A stretch of 64,000 bases of DNA, from the NCBI RefSeq assembly GCF_963678635.1, contig NC_087068.1, positions 7,373,027 through 7,437,026 of the forward strand. Direction: 5' to 3'. The DNA comes from Symsagittifera roscoffensis. Lineage: Eukaryota; Xenacoelomorpha; Acoela; Convolutidae. Both the position numbers and the translations under genes were made by a program. The notes under the pieces were generated by a model. The model searched no databases and had not been told where the DNA came from. It worked only from the letters and a program-made list of their open reading frames with translations. Below are positions 48,200 through 60,900 of the stretch, piece by piece (position 1 is the first letter of the stretch; each line of letters opens with the position of its first letter).

Positions 48200-48877
48200 T
48201 AGAGGGTAGAGATTGGGGTTGAGGTTAAAGATGTTCATGTTTACCGTGGGTTTTCAGGTGATTCTTGTGTAAAGATTGATAGTTTGCCCAGTATAGAGGG
48301 CGTTGTGCCTGTGTTGGGGGATATAATAATTATCTCCTAATTGTGCTGAGGTTGGGGTAAAATAAATATCTGGTGGAAATTTTTGTGTGTTTGGAGAACT
48401 TAAAGTATGAAAGCTGGGAGTTTTTGATATAGTTTCTGATTGTGATGTTGAAAACGATGATGGTTTTGATGTAGAACTTAATTTGAAACGGATTTTTGGT
48501 GTTGTGAAAGTTCTGTTTCGCCTTGGATGAAATATTTGTCTGTGCTTTGTTATTCGTTGCGATTGGTTTTGACATATTTGTCCAAAGTTTTGAGAAATTA
48601 AGATGCAGATATTTTATGTTGGTTCTTATTGTGGTTCACAAATGTTTTTTTGATGTGAGTTAAGCAATGATTCTGATAATGGTGCTTATCTTTCTTCGAT
48701 TAGAGTGTTCAATTAGGTTACAAAGCTTGTGATTACTTTTTAGGCCATGGATAATTTCTTTTAGTGGGATTTTTAAAGGTTTGGAGCATTCGTGTGGGAT
48801 GATAATGGGTCGTTTTTTCGATCGGTTCATAGAAAGGGCAAAAAAGAAATTTGGCACATGGGATAGTAATTGCCGAG
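48200..48877 (-). pseudogene. Remainder of array unit 6: diverged first-ORF remnant
   Basis: The minus strand keeps QSQRITKHRQIFHPRRNR and TTPKIRFKLSSTSKPSSF (~48565-48440), matching QRITTDKQIIQPRRNR and TSKIRFKISFASEPSSF of unit 4. It continues without a break into FTPTSAQLGD and HNALYTGQTINLYT (~48365-48265). In units 1 and 4 that last part lies in another frame, so unit 6 shows that the ancestral protein was longer. The frame at 48660-48857 lies upstream and is not clearly homologous. Confidence 0.5.
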
Positions 48878-49164
48878 AGTGCCATTTATGTCAGTGTTTC
48901 AGGGTAAAATTAAAAAATTACGGGGGTGTGTGGTTTTCAATCAAAATACTTAAAGCGGTATTTTCGGTTGCGTGATGGTGTATGTTGTAAGGAGCGTCTT
49001 TCAAAAAAAAACGATAGTCAGCGTGACTACCGTTTTTTTGAAAGACGCTCCTTACAACATACACCATCACGCAACCGAAAATACCGCTTTAAGTATTTTG
49101 ATTGAAAAACACACACCCCCGTAATTTTTAAATTTTACCCTGAAACATTGACATAAATGGCACT
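48878..49164. repeat. 287-bp near-perfect hairpin (foldback element)
   Basis: Arms of ~135 bp run from agtgccatttatgtca to a poly(A) stretch and back as poly(T) to tgacataaatggcact. The small central palindrome is tagtca-gcg-tgacta near 49014-49028. Only a few mismatches separate the arms. It has the form of a foldback MITE. No clear target duplication was seen. ORFs inside are shadows. Confidence 0.85.
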
Positions 49165-51769
49165 TTATTGCTCGAATTTAGGCTGAAAATCATGAATTTT
49201 ATTTCTGTTTTTCTCAATACTGGAGAACTTTCTGAAAACTATTTAAAGTCTATCGAATCACAATAACATTTTTTCTATATGTCACTGGATCCATTCTATG
49301 CAGTATTTGTTGTGCCTGAGTTTGCGAACAGAAATAAGAAGCTAACACGAATAATCTTATCATTAAATGAAAAGGTAATAAAGCGTTGGGTGCGTTTCTC
49401 CTCCAATAGTTTTCAACTTCAAATGAGAATGTCAGACGTGGTATTATAAGGAAACCTTTCCAGCCGTAACTGTGATTCTTTAAAGATAGGCATCAGGCAT
49501 GTTAAGTGTCTATAAAAGCAAGAAAACAAAACAAATCGTGAATTATTTTAAAAACTCCACCTTTCGATTTTTTAGGACAAAAACTTTACAGCTTTGTTTT
49601 CCCGGAAAAATTCATATTTTTTTCATAAAGTTAACACATTCAAAAATCTGGATCAATTAAGAGTCTTTTATTCCGCCGAGTTTTCTATCACGAAAACTTC
49701 ACTTTCAAAATTTTTCTCGGCATTACCATTTTAGTTACTCGAAAGCGTAATTTCTCGGCATTACCATTTTAGTTTTCTCGGCATTACCATTTTTCTCGGC
49801 ATTACCATTTTAGTTACTCGAAAGCGTAATTTAGTTTTCTTTTAGGTCAATTCAAATTATTCCGTTAACAAACTTAAGCCTTTTCTGCAATACGGTCTTT
49901 ACTACAAGTTTTCACACTTAACATACCCAACAGACATTTGGAAAAGAGTCAGTTAAATCAAGGAAACAAAAAAATAAACTTATTTAAAAAATACATGAAT
50001 ACTGGAAATTTTTTTAAAAAGACTTTTAAACTCGTTGCACTACTGAAATAACTGAATCTAAACTATTTTTTGATAAAATCAACCCAAGTTGAGAAAACCA
50101 ACCGAATCAATAGGTAAAATTTTTTTCCGCAGGGAAATCTGAAAATTATATTCCACTTTTAAAATTAAAGGTCGCTTACACATTTGATGTTCAATAGTGA
50201 AATTAACCTTCCTTTTAACAAAAGAAATAAGCTGAACTTGTCAAAATGCGAAAAATCAGAGTGAAGACTGGATGAGTTTTATTTTCATAACAAAGCCAAA
50301 CTGTGTATCCTGCGAATTGTCAAATATTCCGCAATAGTCTGAAATCATATTTGTCGCGCAATTCGCAAAATTGAAGTTTTCTTTGCTATTTTAAAATTCA
50401 TAGCTTTACTAGCTCGTTGCGGAACCCGCTGCAAACCTAAAGTGCGGATAAAATTTACATTACACGCATATGCGCGCAGAAATTGCCACAATCCATCAAC
50501 AGTTTGGAACAGTTATAAAGACTTGTCTCGATTCATGACCTACAGACCTACACTAAGTGGTGCGTCTATCCAGTGCGGTTTGACCTCGTATTGTTGCAAC
50601 TTTATACTTATTCAAACCATAGCCAACTGACAGTTGGTAAAGAGTAATTAACACGCAAGCAAACAAAAAAAACTGCCTCAATTTTTTGAAGACTTCAGCT
50701 TGAGAATTTATAAAATATATATACATATACATATATATGCCCTTGAAGCTCTTTGAATTTCGAGAACCAGTTGTGATGTGCTTTTTTGACAAAAGTAATC
50801 CCAACTTGAGGAAACTCGATTAATAGTTAAAGTTTTTGTTCTGCAGGAAAATCTATAAATTAAATTCCACTTTCGAAACTAAAAACTGTTCACGTTTTTT
50901 TCACGCCATTTCCATGTTCGTATTTGTAGAGTGCTATTTACGTAAGCTTTCAGATGAAATTCAATTGAACTTGAACGGTGCATTTATACCTATGCGTATT
51001 CATAAATGCATCAATATGAATGCACATCTTCAGTTATTACTGTTGCCGAAGCATCTCGATTTTTCCCAATCTTTGTAAACCAAAAGTCACTATATGGTCA
51101 AATGTTTGTAATATCTCTGATATAATTACTCTTGCAACAAGCCAGAAGGAAGAAAGTTGACTCTTGGAGCCATGTTTTGATGTAAAACGGGAATTCAATT
51201 ACAATTACAGCATTGTAAGACTTTTTCTTGAAAAATCCACCAATACATATATAAGAGTCTTCACTACGTTCACTAGTTTAAATAATGAACAAGAACTTAA
51301 TAATCTTAATTTTTTTTTGCTTTCATGATTTATATTATTGAGGTCGGCACTTTTCATGCTGCTAGCATAGCAACCAAACTTTCTTGTTAATTTTGAATTC
51401 AAGGTCTATCTTAAGTGAAAAATACCTGTCAACTTTTAAAAATAAAAATAAACTTCTTTCTGATTTCTGAACATGACTAGCACAAAATGAAATGGCCCTT
51501 TTGATTCGTTCAAACATGGCAGTCTTTTAAAAACACTTTTTAAAAATGGTATATGTTACATAATATTTGCGTCAATTTACAAATGCCTCATTGGATGAAA
51601 ACATATTTGCTAGTTTTGGTGATATTTGGTTATGTCATAAATAAATGCCGAATCCTGATAACATAATTTGTTTACACTCGTATCTCATATATGCACAATT
51701 TTGCTAAACATTTGTATCTTAAACTCTTCCCTGATCAGTGCTAGTTTTAAAATTCGCAGCCAGTGAAGT
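49165..51769. other. Intergenic region downstream of the FAM193-like gene, with dispersed repeat copies
   Basis: No gene is recognisable. Diverged copies of the dispersed repeat found in the introns start with a catagccaac...agttggaaaagag-like motif near 49922 and 50618. A further stretch around 50850-51080 matches the inner part of the intronic inverted repeat. A short at/ac microsatellite lies at 50717-50739. No convincing polyadenylation signal for the upstream gene was identified. Confidence 0.5.
49711..49835. repeat. Minisatellite, four copies of a ctcggcattaccatttt unit
   Basis: The ttctcggcattaccatttt unit occurs four times. Two of the copies are followed by agttactcgaaagcgtaat. The spacing is irregular, as after slippage or unequal exchange. 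Confidence 0.75.
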
Positions 51770-51969
51770 TCAATGCTGGTACAAATTGCTTCCCAGTGCC
51801 TGCGACATATGAGACAAGTCCAGTCGTATTTTGGCACGTGGTTTCGCCACTGGAGTGTTGTTATCGTTGCTACTGTCCATGCAGAGTCTGCGTTTGAACA
51901 GTTCCAGTTCTTTCTCTCCTTCGTCCAGACCTTCCAAGTCATCCTTCGGGCGGAAGATCTCGTCTGCAT
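51770..51969 (-). CDS. FAM193-like gene, last exon (10 in this window)
   Basis: Acceptor tttttttag before 51969; 200 nt, first two bases complete a split Asp codon. It encodes ADEIFRPKDDLEGLDEGEKE and FKRRLCMDSS, and ends with LGSNLYQH and TGA at 51772-51770. This carries the family-defining C-terminal motif. Confidence 0.82.
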
Positions 51970-54900
51970 CTAAAAAAATACCAAGTCATTAACTCTTTTA
52001 CCTGTTTTATTCATGTGATCATTACAAAAACCATGGTTGTCTACATATGCCAAAAAGTCTACATACTTTGGTTGAAAATTAAGTGGAATCAACTTTCGGA
52101 AGATATCATTTTAACGCATTTAAACGCGCAAGTTACGCATGATCGGAAGTGCTTATGGGAAGCTTAAAACTGCCAGAAATTTATGAAAATATCGCCAAGC
52201 CAGCGAGAAAAATTTTATAACTCACCTTGCTGATGACTTTGTAAAATTATTTTCAAAATTATTTTTTCAAAAGAATTTGTCGTTTTCTTAATGGCGTGTT
52301 CTAGACACATACCAAAAAACTTGAAAACACTTGAAACCTTGAAAAACTTGAAACAACAACAACTCCTAGCCCGAAAACTCGGGGCTATGTTGATCATCTT
52401 GTGTAGGATTCAGTACCTAGTGATGCTCCGATTGAGTTCTGCTTCTGTCTTTTCCCACTTTTATTTCCACTTTTCATATCCTGTGTCTGAGCCCCAACTG
52501 ATCCCTTCCCACTTTCTGAAGACCCTGAAGTCCCCAAAGCATTGGTGGATGACTCATTCAGCAGCTGCAAATATCCACATTACAATCATAAGCCTAAATC
52601 AGTAATTCTCGGTCATAAGCCTAAATCTATAATTCTCGGACTCATTCAACTCTTTTTAGCTAACCATTATCATTAAAAGTTCCAAAATTGATCGAACTAG
52701 CGCAAAAATGCTTGTTTTTATAACCGCTCACGCAAAAAAAAACTAAAATTATTTCGCAAGTCTGATTTTAAAAGGATCCATTTTTGCACAATCAAAATTC
52801 AAACCTTGAAAGTCAAAAAGATTTATCATTGTTTTATTAGAATTTCACTATTAATTATAGATACGCTAAAAAAAAAACGTATACCAAAAAAACCTTGTGT
52901 TTCTTGCGCTTGGAGTTCTTGCTCTTCTTGGAAGCTCCTGCCGACGATGTCGAGGAGTTACCACCTCTTGAAGCCTCCACACCCTCAATGTATGCTGCCA
53001 GAGAATCAACTGACATGTCCTGGACATTCAGAACACTCGAAGCTGCATCATTTTCTCCGTTCTCGTTCTCAAGTTTATCTTTTCCTTTTCCGCTTCGCTT
53101 TTTGTTTTCGTCTTCATCTTGGTCTATCTTTTCATACTTCTTCGAAGCCTCGCATCCTTCGCCTGCTCTTTGCGCCTTCTTTTCTTCAGTCGCATCTAGT
53201 CCATTATTAGTGCAACTACCAGAAGCATGATGTCCGTTATTAGCACAAGACTTGTGCGCTATATGATCCGGACTATTGTTGTTGCTGTTTTTGATTTGTT
53301 GCTGTTGTAGTCCTTTTCGGTCCGGGGTGCCTCGTCTGCCGTCCAATTTCTTCCTCAACTTCTCTCTTAAGTCGTCCTCTCGACTCCGCGTAGCCGGACC
53401 CCCGCCACTACACGTCTATACACACAATTAACTATTTTCAGAAATCAGTTCAAAAAAATTATCGCTGTAAAGTTTTTTCAAATTAAATAATTAGGATTTT
53501 TAATAGACGAATTAAATAATTAGGATTTTTAATAGACGTAGATTTTACAGTTTGTGATTAACTTTTTTTCTTCAAATTATTCCATATAAGTTTTTATCAA
53601 AGCAAACTTTAACTTCCATTTTCAAACACCATCAGTTCTCACAATGAAGAAATTGAGATTTTCTACTTGAATAGCATTTCGAGAGCCTGCATCTCACCGT
53701 ATTTCCAGCTAGGAAGCAATGACACTTGTCCGTATTTTTGCACCCATTACTCAACACACCTCCCCCATTCGCCCCAGATGCATGACCCTTATGTCCTTCC
53801 GAGACACTGGAGTGAGAGTGGGTTTGAGTGGTGTTGTGAGAATGAGGCGTAGTTGCCGATCCGACAGCGCTATCGGACGTGCAACTGACCTTGACCTCTG
53901 CCACCGTGGAAGTACTAGACTGGGTGTCATTTGAGGGCACCTTTTGACCTGCTGGAGTTGACCTAATCACCATATTTTAATGTAAGAAACCTTTTTTTTT
54001 CGACATAACTGCGAAAAAATTTTGCCATCTTTTTTCCAATTTTCAGAACATAGCCAACCGGAGATTTGGAAAAGAGTAATGAACGCAAATAAACATTAAA
54101 AAAACATTGACTTTCTTGACACAATATCAACTTTCGAATTTATAGAACGTTTTATGATGAGTTATTGATATCAAAAAAGCACCAATCATAAAACGTTCTA
54201 GAAATTCAGAGCAAACTAAGTCTGGAGGTAGCGAATACGCCTGGGACGTCAAAGATCAGTTCGAATCTAACCAGGTTTTATTTTTCAAACCGGAGGTATT
54301 GTTTTTTATATTAGTTTTGTTTTTTTTTGTTCGAAATTTTCATTGTAGTTGTTTTCAGTGATCTGATTGAATCTTGCAAATTGTAATTTTACTAGCCTTG
54401 ACTTCGTATATTTTCCTTTTTAAATTTATTTTCTTTTAAAATTTTTTTCGTTATATAACTTATTTCGGCCAAAATGATTTCAGCTTTTATTTTATTGGCT
54501 TAGTTACTCTATTTTGGGTCGTTTCAAGGGAACCATAATTTTTATGCTTACATCTTACAAAATCCTACAAAATGCTAAAAAACTTGGAACAGAATTATTA
54601 GTTCAAAACTTTTCATGACAACAGTTTTATTCTCATTTACGCCAGTTCTGTCGGCTCAGTTCCCGTTCGATAATTATTTTTGAAGTTTCAATAAAAGCCG
54701 ACGATTGTGTTTCTGGGGCGTGTTTTCCGCAAATATATCATCATTACAGACAACATTTTGAAGCTTTTTTATTGTGATCTTTACGAGATTTTTTAATGAG
54801 TTTTTACTTTAGTGCAACTGCTTTCTTTTTCCGTCTGCTAGCTTGCAATGCTATTATTGCGGTATCGCAAGTAGTGTAAAGCTCCTCTTCCCCTCTTTGT

Positions 54901-57900
54901 TTAGTGTTTACTTATTAAGAGGCGATGAACGTAGTTCAGACTCTTATATAGGTCACCATTTTTTTTTCGTTTTCCAATAAAATTTGTTCAGTCTCAAATT
55001 TACTTTTTTGCAGCTTGCCTTTGATTTCAGTTCATTTTCAATGTTTAAAGGAAGGCAAACTTCACTATCAAAGAGCAAAAGTGTAAAGGTCACGAAAAAC
55101 GTGATCGATATCTAATTTCGAAAGTGCGAAATAATTATCAGATTTACCAGCTCAATAAAATTTACCTATTTATTAAGAGTATTGAACTTAGTGAAGACTC
55201 TTTTATAGGTCTTGCTGATTTTTTCCAGGAAATGTCTTAAGTCTCTAATAATTACAGATGTGCATTCATACATTGCTGCATTTATGAATGCTAAGGTATA
55301 TATGCACTTTTTGAGTTCAATTGAAATTCATCTGCTGAAAGTGACGTAAATAGCAGTCTCCAAATAGGAACGTGGAAATGGCGCCAAAAAAACGTGGACA
55401 ATTTCTAGTTTCGAAAGAAGAATTTTTTTAGATTTCCAGCGAAATAAAAATTTTACCCTTTGATCCAGTTTTTTCAAGTTGGGTTATTGATATCAAAAAC
55501 GCATTAAACTTGAAAAAACTGGATCAAGGTGTAAAAATTTTTTTTCCGCTGGAAATCTAAAAAAACTTCTACTTTCGAAACAAGAAATCGTCCACGTTTT
55601 TTCGCGCCACTTCCCCGTTCGTATTTGGAGAGTGCTATTTACGTCACTTTCAGCAGATGAATTTAAATTGAACTCAAAAAGTGCATGTATACCTAAAAGC
55701 ATTCATAAATGCATCATTATGTACGAATGCACATCTGTAGTTATTTGAGTCTCACGCACAAGCCACATAGCCAAGAATGCTTAAATTACCCAAAAACTAG
55801 CCACCAATAAGGCAGCTACACATGTGTATAAATTGCCAATTCGATGCAGCAAAAGTAGCACCAAATACAAAGAGACACAATTTTACATGTTAAAAATTGG
55901 AAAGCACAAAGCCAAACACAGAGGCAAAGCTGCGCTTCGCAAACACTAGTGAGAACACGGCCAAAAAGTTTGCTCTATCAAAAGAAATAAATAAAAGCAG
56001 AAATAAAAGCAGAAATAAGCCTTGAATTAGCAACAACTCGGCTACGTGTAAGATTCGAATCAGCGACCTACTGCAAACAAGAGATTTTGAGTCTCACGCA
56101 CTATCCACTCACCCACGCAAGCTGAACAACTTACAAACACTAGTCACGAATAAAGCAGCTACATATGCTAATAAACTGACACTGCCATTCAGCAAAAAGG
56201 GCACCAAATACAAATAGACTCAATTTTGCAAGTAATATATTGGAATATAACAAAACTAACTTAAAAAAAACGAAAAATAACGAAGGCATCCACACTAACT
56301 TTGCAAGTGACAAATCGCAATGCATAAAGCATTAAGTAAAAATTATGCATTTCTAAATACTGAAAGATATATTGAGTTAGAAAAGTTCTGAAATCGAGTT
56401 TTCATTATTGCAATGCTGTTTGAAACGAAGCACTTTTTTCGGTTCATTTGACTTAGGTTGGGAAAAAAAGAAGCTTCGTTCTAATACACGCTTCGCAAGT
56501 GTAATTATGCATTTCAAAAAAAATGCGTGACACATTGACTTGGAAAATTTCTTGAAACGAGCCTTTTCTCATTGTACTGCTGTTTGAAACAAATAACTTT
56601 TTTCGGCCATTTGATGAATTAAAAATGCATCAGCTGTGTAAACTTTTTACAACTCAAATGTCAAAGCACCTATGATATTATTCTGCTACCGCAGCCTTCA
56701 AAAGTGCCACCAAAAGTAGCACTTTTACTTGCGACTTAGATTGGAAACAAAGTTCGTACTAATACACTTCGCTTCGCAAGTGTAATCAACAGTAATTCTT
56801 TAAATTGAGTTAACTGTAAGTATCGTATTTGTCTATTGCTCGTATATAAATAAGATATTGAGCTTTTACGATTTAAAAAAATACATACTTTTGTGTGAAG
56901 CTGCCGCTGCTAGTGTTATTGTTGCCAGTCTTAATGTATGTGAGAGAGATGGCCTTGGCGGAGCTGCTGACACTTGTGGTCGTCTTGTCATCTTCACTTA
57001 GAGAGACATACGATGACGACTCTGGTCTGTGCTCAGTTGACTTTTTACTTTCTGATCCAACTGTCTTCTCTTTGCATTCTTTTGAGCTGTGCTTTTTACC
57101 AACATCATCTAAACCAATTTTGACGAGTCAGCTTTACAACTACACTTCCAATTGCATCATATTGTCTCATCAAAGTTTAATTCAGGTCCGGATCTAGTAT
57201 TTTCTGAAGGGGGGGGGAGGCTAGGATTGGGAATGATAATAACTTTGAACGTTGTGAAAACCTCTGGTTGTTCCAAGTTCGTCTGGACAACTATATAGAC
57301 CCCAATTTTGCCAAAGTTTCTGCGCCACAGGAAAACATCGCCAAAATAACGCCAAAAATCAGAATAATCTGCGTGCACTTACTTCCCTCCTTAAATTAGT
57401 AGATATTGGCACCAAAAGCGCCTTTCAAAAATTCATTTTTTTGTTAGTCCACCTTAAATAGATGTCGTAAAAAAAAACAAATAACCACCCTTTGGGAGTG
57501 CAAGAGGTAGGATGCTACTGATTTCAGTATTACAAAGTATTTTTTAAAATTTATGAAAAATTTAAGACTAAGAAAAATTTACTGCTGAAGCGTTTGGCAT
57601 GAAGCGTTTTAAAGCTACCGAAACTGACCTTTTTGACCTTGGCTGCCAGACTGTTTTTTGGTCTTTTCTGAAGCCGCAGCATTCGTTGAAGCCGAGTTAC
57701 ACTCCTGCTGAGCATTGCTTCTACTGCTTGTTTGCTTCTTACTGGGTAAGTTGTTGAGAAAACCTTTCTTCAGCATGTTGAACGAAGACGATGACGTCGA
57801 AGAAGACGAAACTGATGTCGAAGTCGTAGTCTTTGCTCCTTTGACACAAACTGACACAGTCGACGTTGTCGAAGATACCCCTACATTACCACTCTGAGAC

Positions 57901-60900
57901 TGGTTTTGACCCTAAGAAAAGAATCTAATTTCTCCACAACTGAACAAATAACAAATATAGCACACAAAAATTAACAAAATTAGCACTAAAAAGTAGATAA
58001 TGCCCGCTGAGAGTCTACACTTAATCAGAACACAAACAGAAAACCAATATAACAGAAAGTTTCGACCACATTATTCAGAAAAACGATAACATAGCCAACT
58101 AACAGTTGCAAAAAAGTAATAAGCCCAAGGAAACTGAAAAAAAAAAACAAAAAAACTGACTTTTTTCAAGAGCCTTCAACTTTTGATTTTTGAAGAAAAA
58201 ATAGATGGCCTTGAAACTATTTGAATTTGTAGAACATTTTATGATGGACGCTTTTGCGTTCAAATCAACCCAATTTGAGAAAACTGGATCAATACGTAAA
58301 ACTTATATTTCACTAAGAAATCTGATAATTAATTTCCATTTTCAAAATTAGAAGTCGATAACGTTTTTCGTAACCTTTACACTTTTGCTGTTCGATAGTG
58401 GAATTTGTTTTCCCTTTAACAATAGAAATGCACTGCAGTTATAAAGAAATCACAAGTCAAACCGCAAAAAAATCAAAACTGAGCGTGAACAACTTTTAAG
58501 ACTTTTTCCTGAAACAAAAAAAAACAAAATCAACAAGACCTATAAAAGAGTACTCACCACGTTTATTACTCTTAAAAAATCATTTTATCATAGAAAATTG
58601 TCGATGCGTAGTGTGGAACCAAACGAAAGCTTCTAACATTAAGTGCCAAAAAAATGCTTACAGAAACGACAAAACGTAATTTTTGATTTGGTATTATAAC
58701 ACCTATAATAGCCTAAGACAGTTGGAAAATATTAATGAGCGCAAGAAAACTGAAAAAAAAAACTGACCTGTTTTTTCAGAAACCTTCAACTTTTGAATTT
58801 CGAAAAAATAGATAGACTCTTTGAATTTGTAGAACAATTTATGAAGAAGAACACTTTTTTGTTTAAATTAACCCAATTTGAAAAAACTGGATTAATAGGT
58901 AAAACTTTTTTTTTCGCAGAGAAATCTGATAATTAATTACCATTTTCGAAATTAGAAGTCGATCACGTTCTCGTGACCTTTATTCTCTTGCTGTTCGATT
59001 GTTGAGTTTGCCTTCCTTTTAACAATCGAAATTAATTGAACTTAAAACAGAAATCAAAAGTCAAACAGCAGAAAATCAAAATTGAGCGTGAAAAAAAAAC
59101 GAAAAAAAAAAAAAACACCAAGACCTATTTAAGAGTACTCACTATGTTCATTAATCTTAAAAACAGTCCAAAAATAGCTCGAAAGTGGACTAAAAAGCAA
59201 CCTTCAAACCGGTTTTTTGTTACGCTGTGAAAACTTTTTGATCCCAATCGATTCATGTGTATTAGAATTTTATGATGATATATCACTCGACTAATTCTGA
59301 TTACTATTTGTGGAGCCTGATTTTGCATGGGGGGAAAAATTAGAACACACCCGTTTGTCTCAACAAAGTTAATCTTAACTTTCAGCGATCGGAACAATAA
59401 ACAATCCTACCGCTAATTATTTTTCTGTATTTCAAAATTAAGTAAGAACCTGAGCAGATGAAGACCTGTTAGTGACCTTGACACTGACATTTAACTGTTT
59501 CTCATTGGGTCCCTTTGCCTCTTTTTCAGACACGACTTGGGATCGAACTCCCTCGCTCTCTGCCGAATCATTTTTGTTGGTAGTTTTCTTGACACGCTCA
59601 TCTTTGGAAGACGCAGACTGTGAGCTGTTGAATTTGTGTACTATTTTCTGCGCCATGGAGACGACCTCATCGGAGTTCACTGGTCCTTTCCGAACAGTTC
59701 CAACTGATTCTTTCTTAGTTCCACCTGAAAATTCAAAAATGGCATTTGCTTTCACTCAGAGCCATAGCGGAGCTTCTCATCATTTTGTATTCTCAAACAT
59801 TGTATTGCAAGCTAGCGAATAAAAATGAAACGGAAATAACAACGTCAAACAAAAAGTTTGAATAAAAATTTTTAAAAGTCAAAAAGAAAAACTCAATTTC
59901 AGAAAAACAGTCGAAAAACAATTGCCGAGCGACTACCAAATCGACAATACTGTGGTAGACGCCCTTTCAGTCGAAAACAAAATCTTTTTTGAGCCATTAT
60001 ATTTTATCAACTACACAGCGATTAAATTTTAACACCTACACCCCCATCTCTCCTGAAATACTCAACCTCATGAAATGCAAGTTTTGCAGTTCGATCCAAA
60101 ATAAGGTGACTGAGCCGGTGAAAAATAAGCCGCAACCATTTGATCAAAAAATTATTCAAAAAAACAATAGAAAAATCGAGTTGATAAATTTTCAAGTAAG
60201 AGATCGAATGTCAATTATGGTTAAAAAAAACTTTATATCAGAATAAAATTCCACGCTTTACATCAGAATAAAATTCCACACCCCGATAGGAAATGAACAG
60301 ACAAAGGCCTGTGGGCGAAAAAAAGCCCGCATAAGGACTTTAGGGTGCAAAGACGCCCGCATTACCTCTAGACCAAATGAGAAGAAAGTTGTGTAGTCTC
60401 AATTTAAAAAAAGCTTAATATATCACAGATTGTAATCCAAATTGTTCACGGGAAAAGTTTAGAACTAATTACAAGTCAATTGCTCTAGCAAGTGGAAATA
60501 AAGGAAAAAAAACAATTCAGAAGATTTACAAAAAATTATCAATTAATCCCAACTTGAAGAACACCAACAAGGAAACATGATTTTTTTTAGCTTCAAAACC
60601 CAGTAATCTACTAACAATGGTCATAACTTCCACCTTACCTTTAAAAATAGCGCTTGAAATTGTAAATACCATTTTCTCGAGACCAAACATCCTTATGAGC
60701 CAATATACAAATCGAAGAGAACAAATAGATGGCCTTCAAGCTCTTTGCACTTCTAGAACAATTTATCATTGAAACTTTTTTGATAACATGAACCCAATTA
60801 GAGAAAACTGGATCAAAAGATACAATTTTAAATCCGCTGGAAATCTAAAAATTAAATTCTTCAATCGTTCACGTTTTTTGCGCCATTTCCACGTTCGTAT

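Larger units (their letters stand above)
37041..48877 (-). repeat. Tandem array of about six gene-like units
   Basis: A landmark around agcctacaa...gcgttgtagcgc lies near 37192, 39272, 40587 and 41914, with a diverged copy near 45133. A second landmark, aattgtgctgaggttgg, lies near 38026, 40109, 41432, 42752 and 48340. The two landmarks stay ~830-840 bp apart in the first four units. In the last the spacing is ~3205 bp, or ~805 after removing the inserted 2.4-kb LINE. Unit starts are near 37041, 39124, 40550, 41880, 43842 (partial) and 44984. Units 1 and 4 are nearly identical, as are units 2 and 3. Minus-strand ORFs are described separately. Confidence 0.88.

Noticed and set aside
52215-52397. 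Minus-strand 60-aa ORF as an extra exon of the FAM193-like gene
   Set aside because: It lies in the intron between exons 9 and 10, which already join in phase; the sequence is low complexity and lacks matching splice borders.
56895-57197. 100-aa plus-strand ORF starting with a hydrophobic leader
   Set aside because: It is antisense to exon 6 of the FAM193-like gene, whose borders and phases fit on the minus strand; the apparent signal peptide is a by-product.
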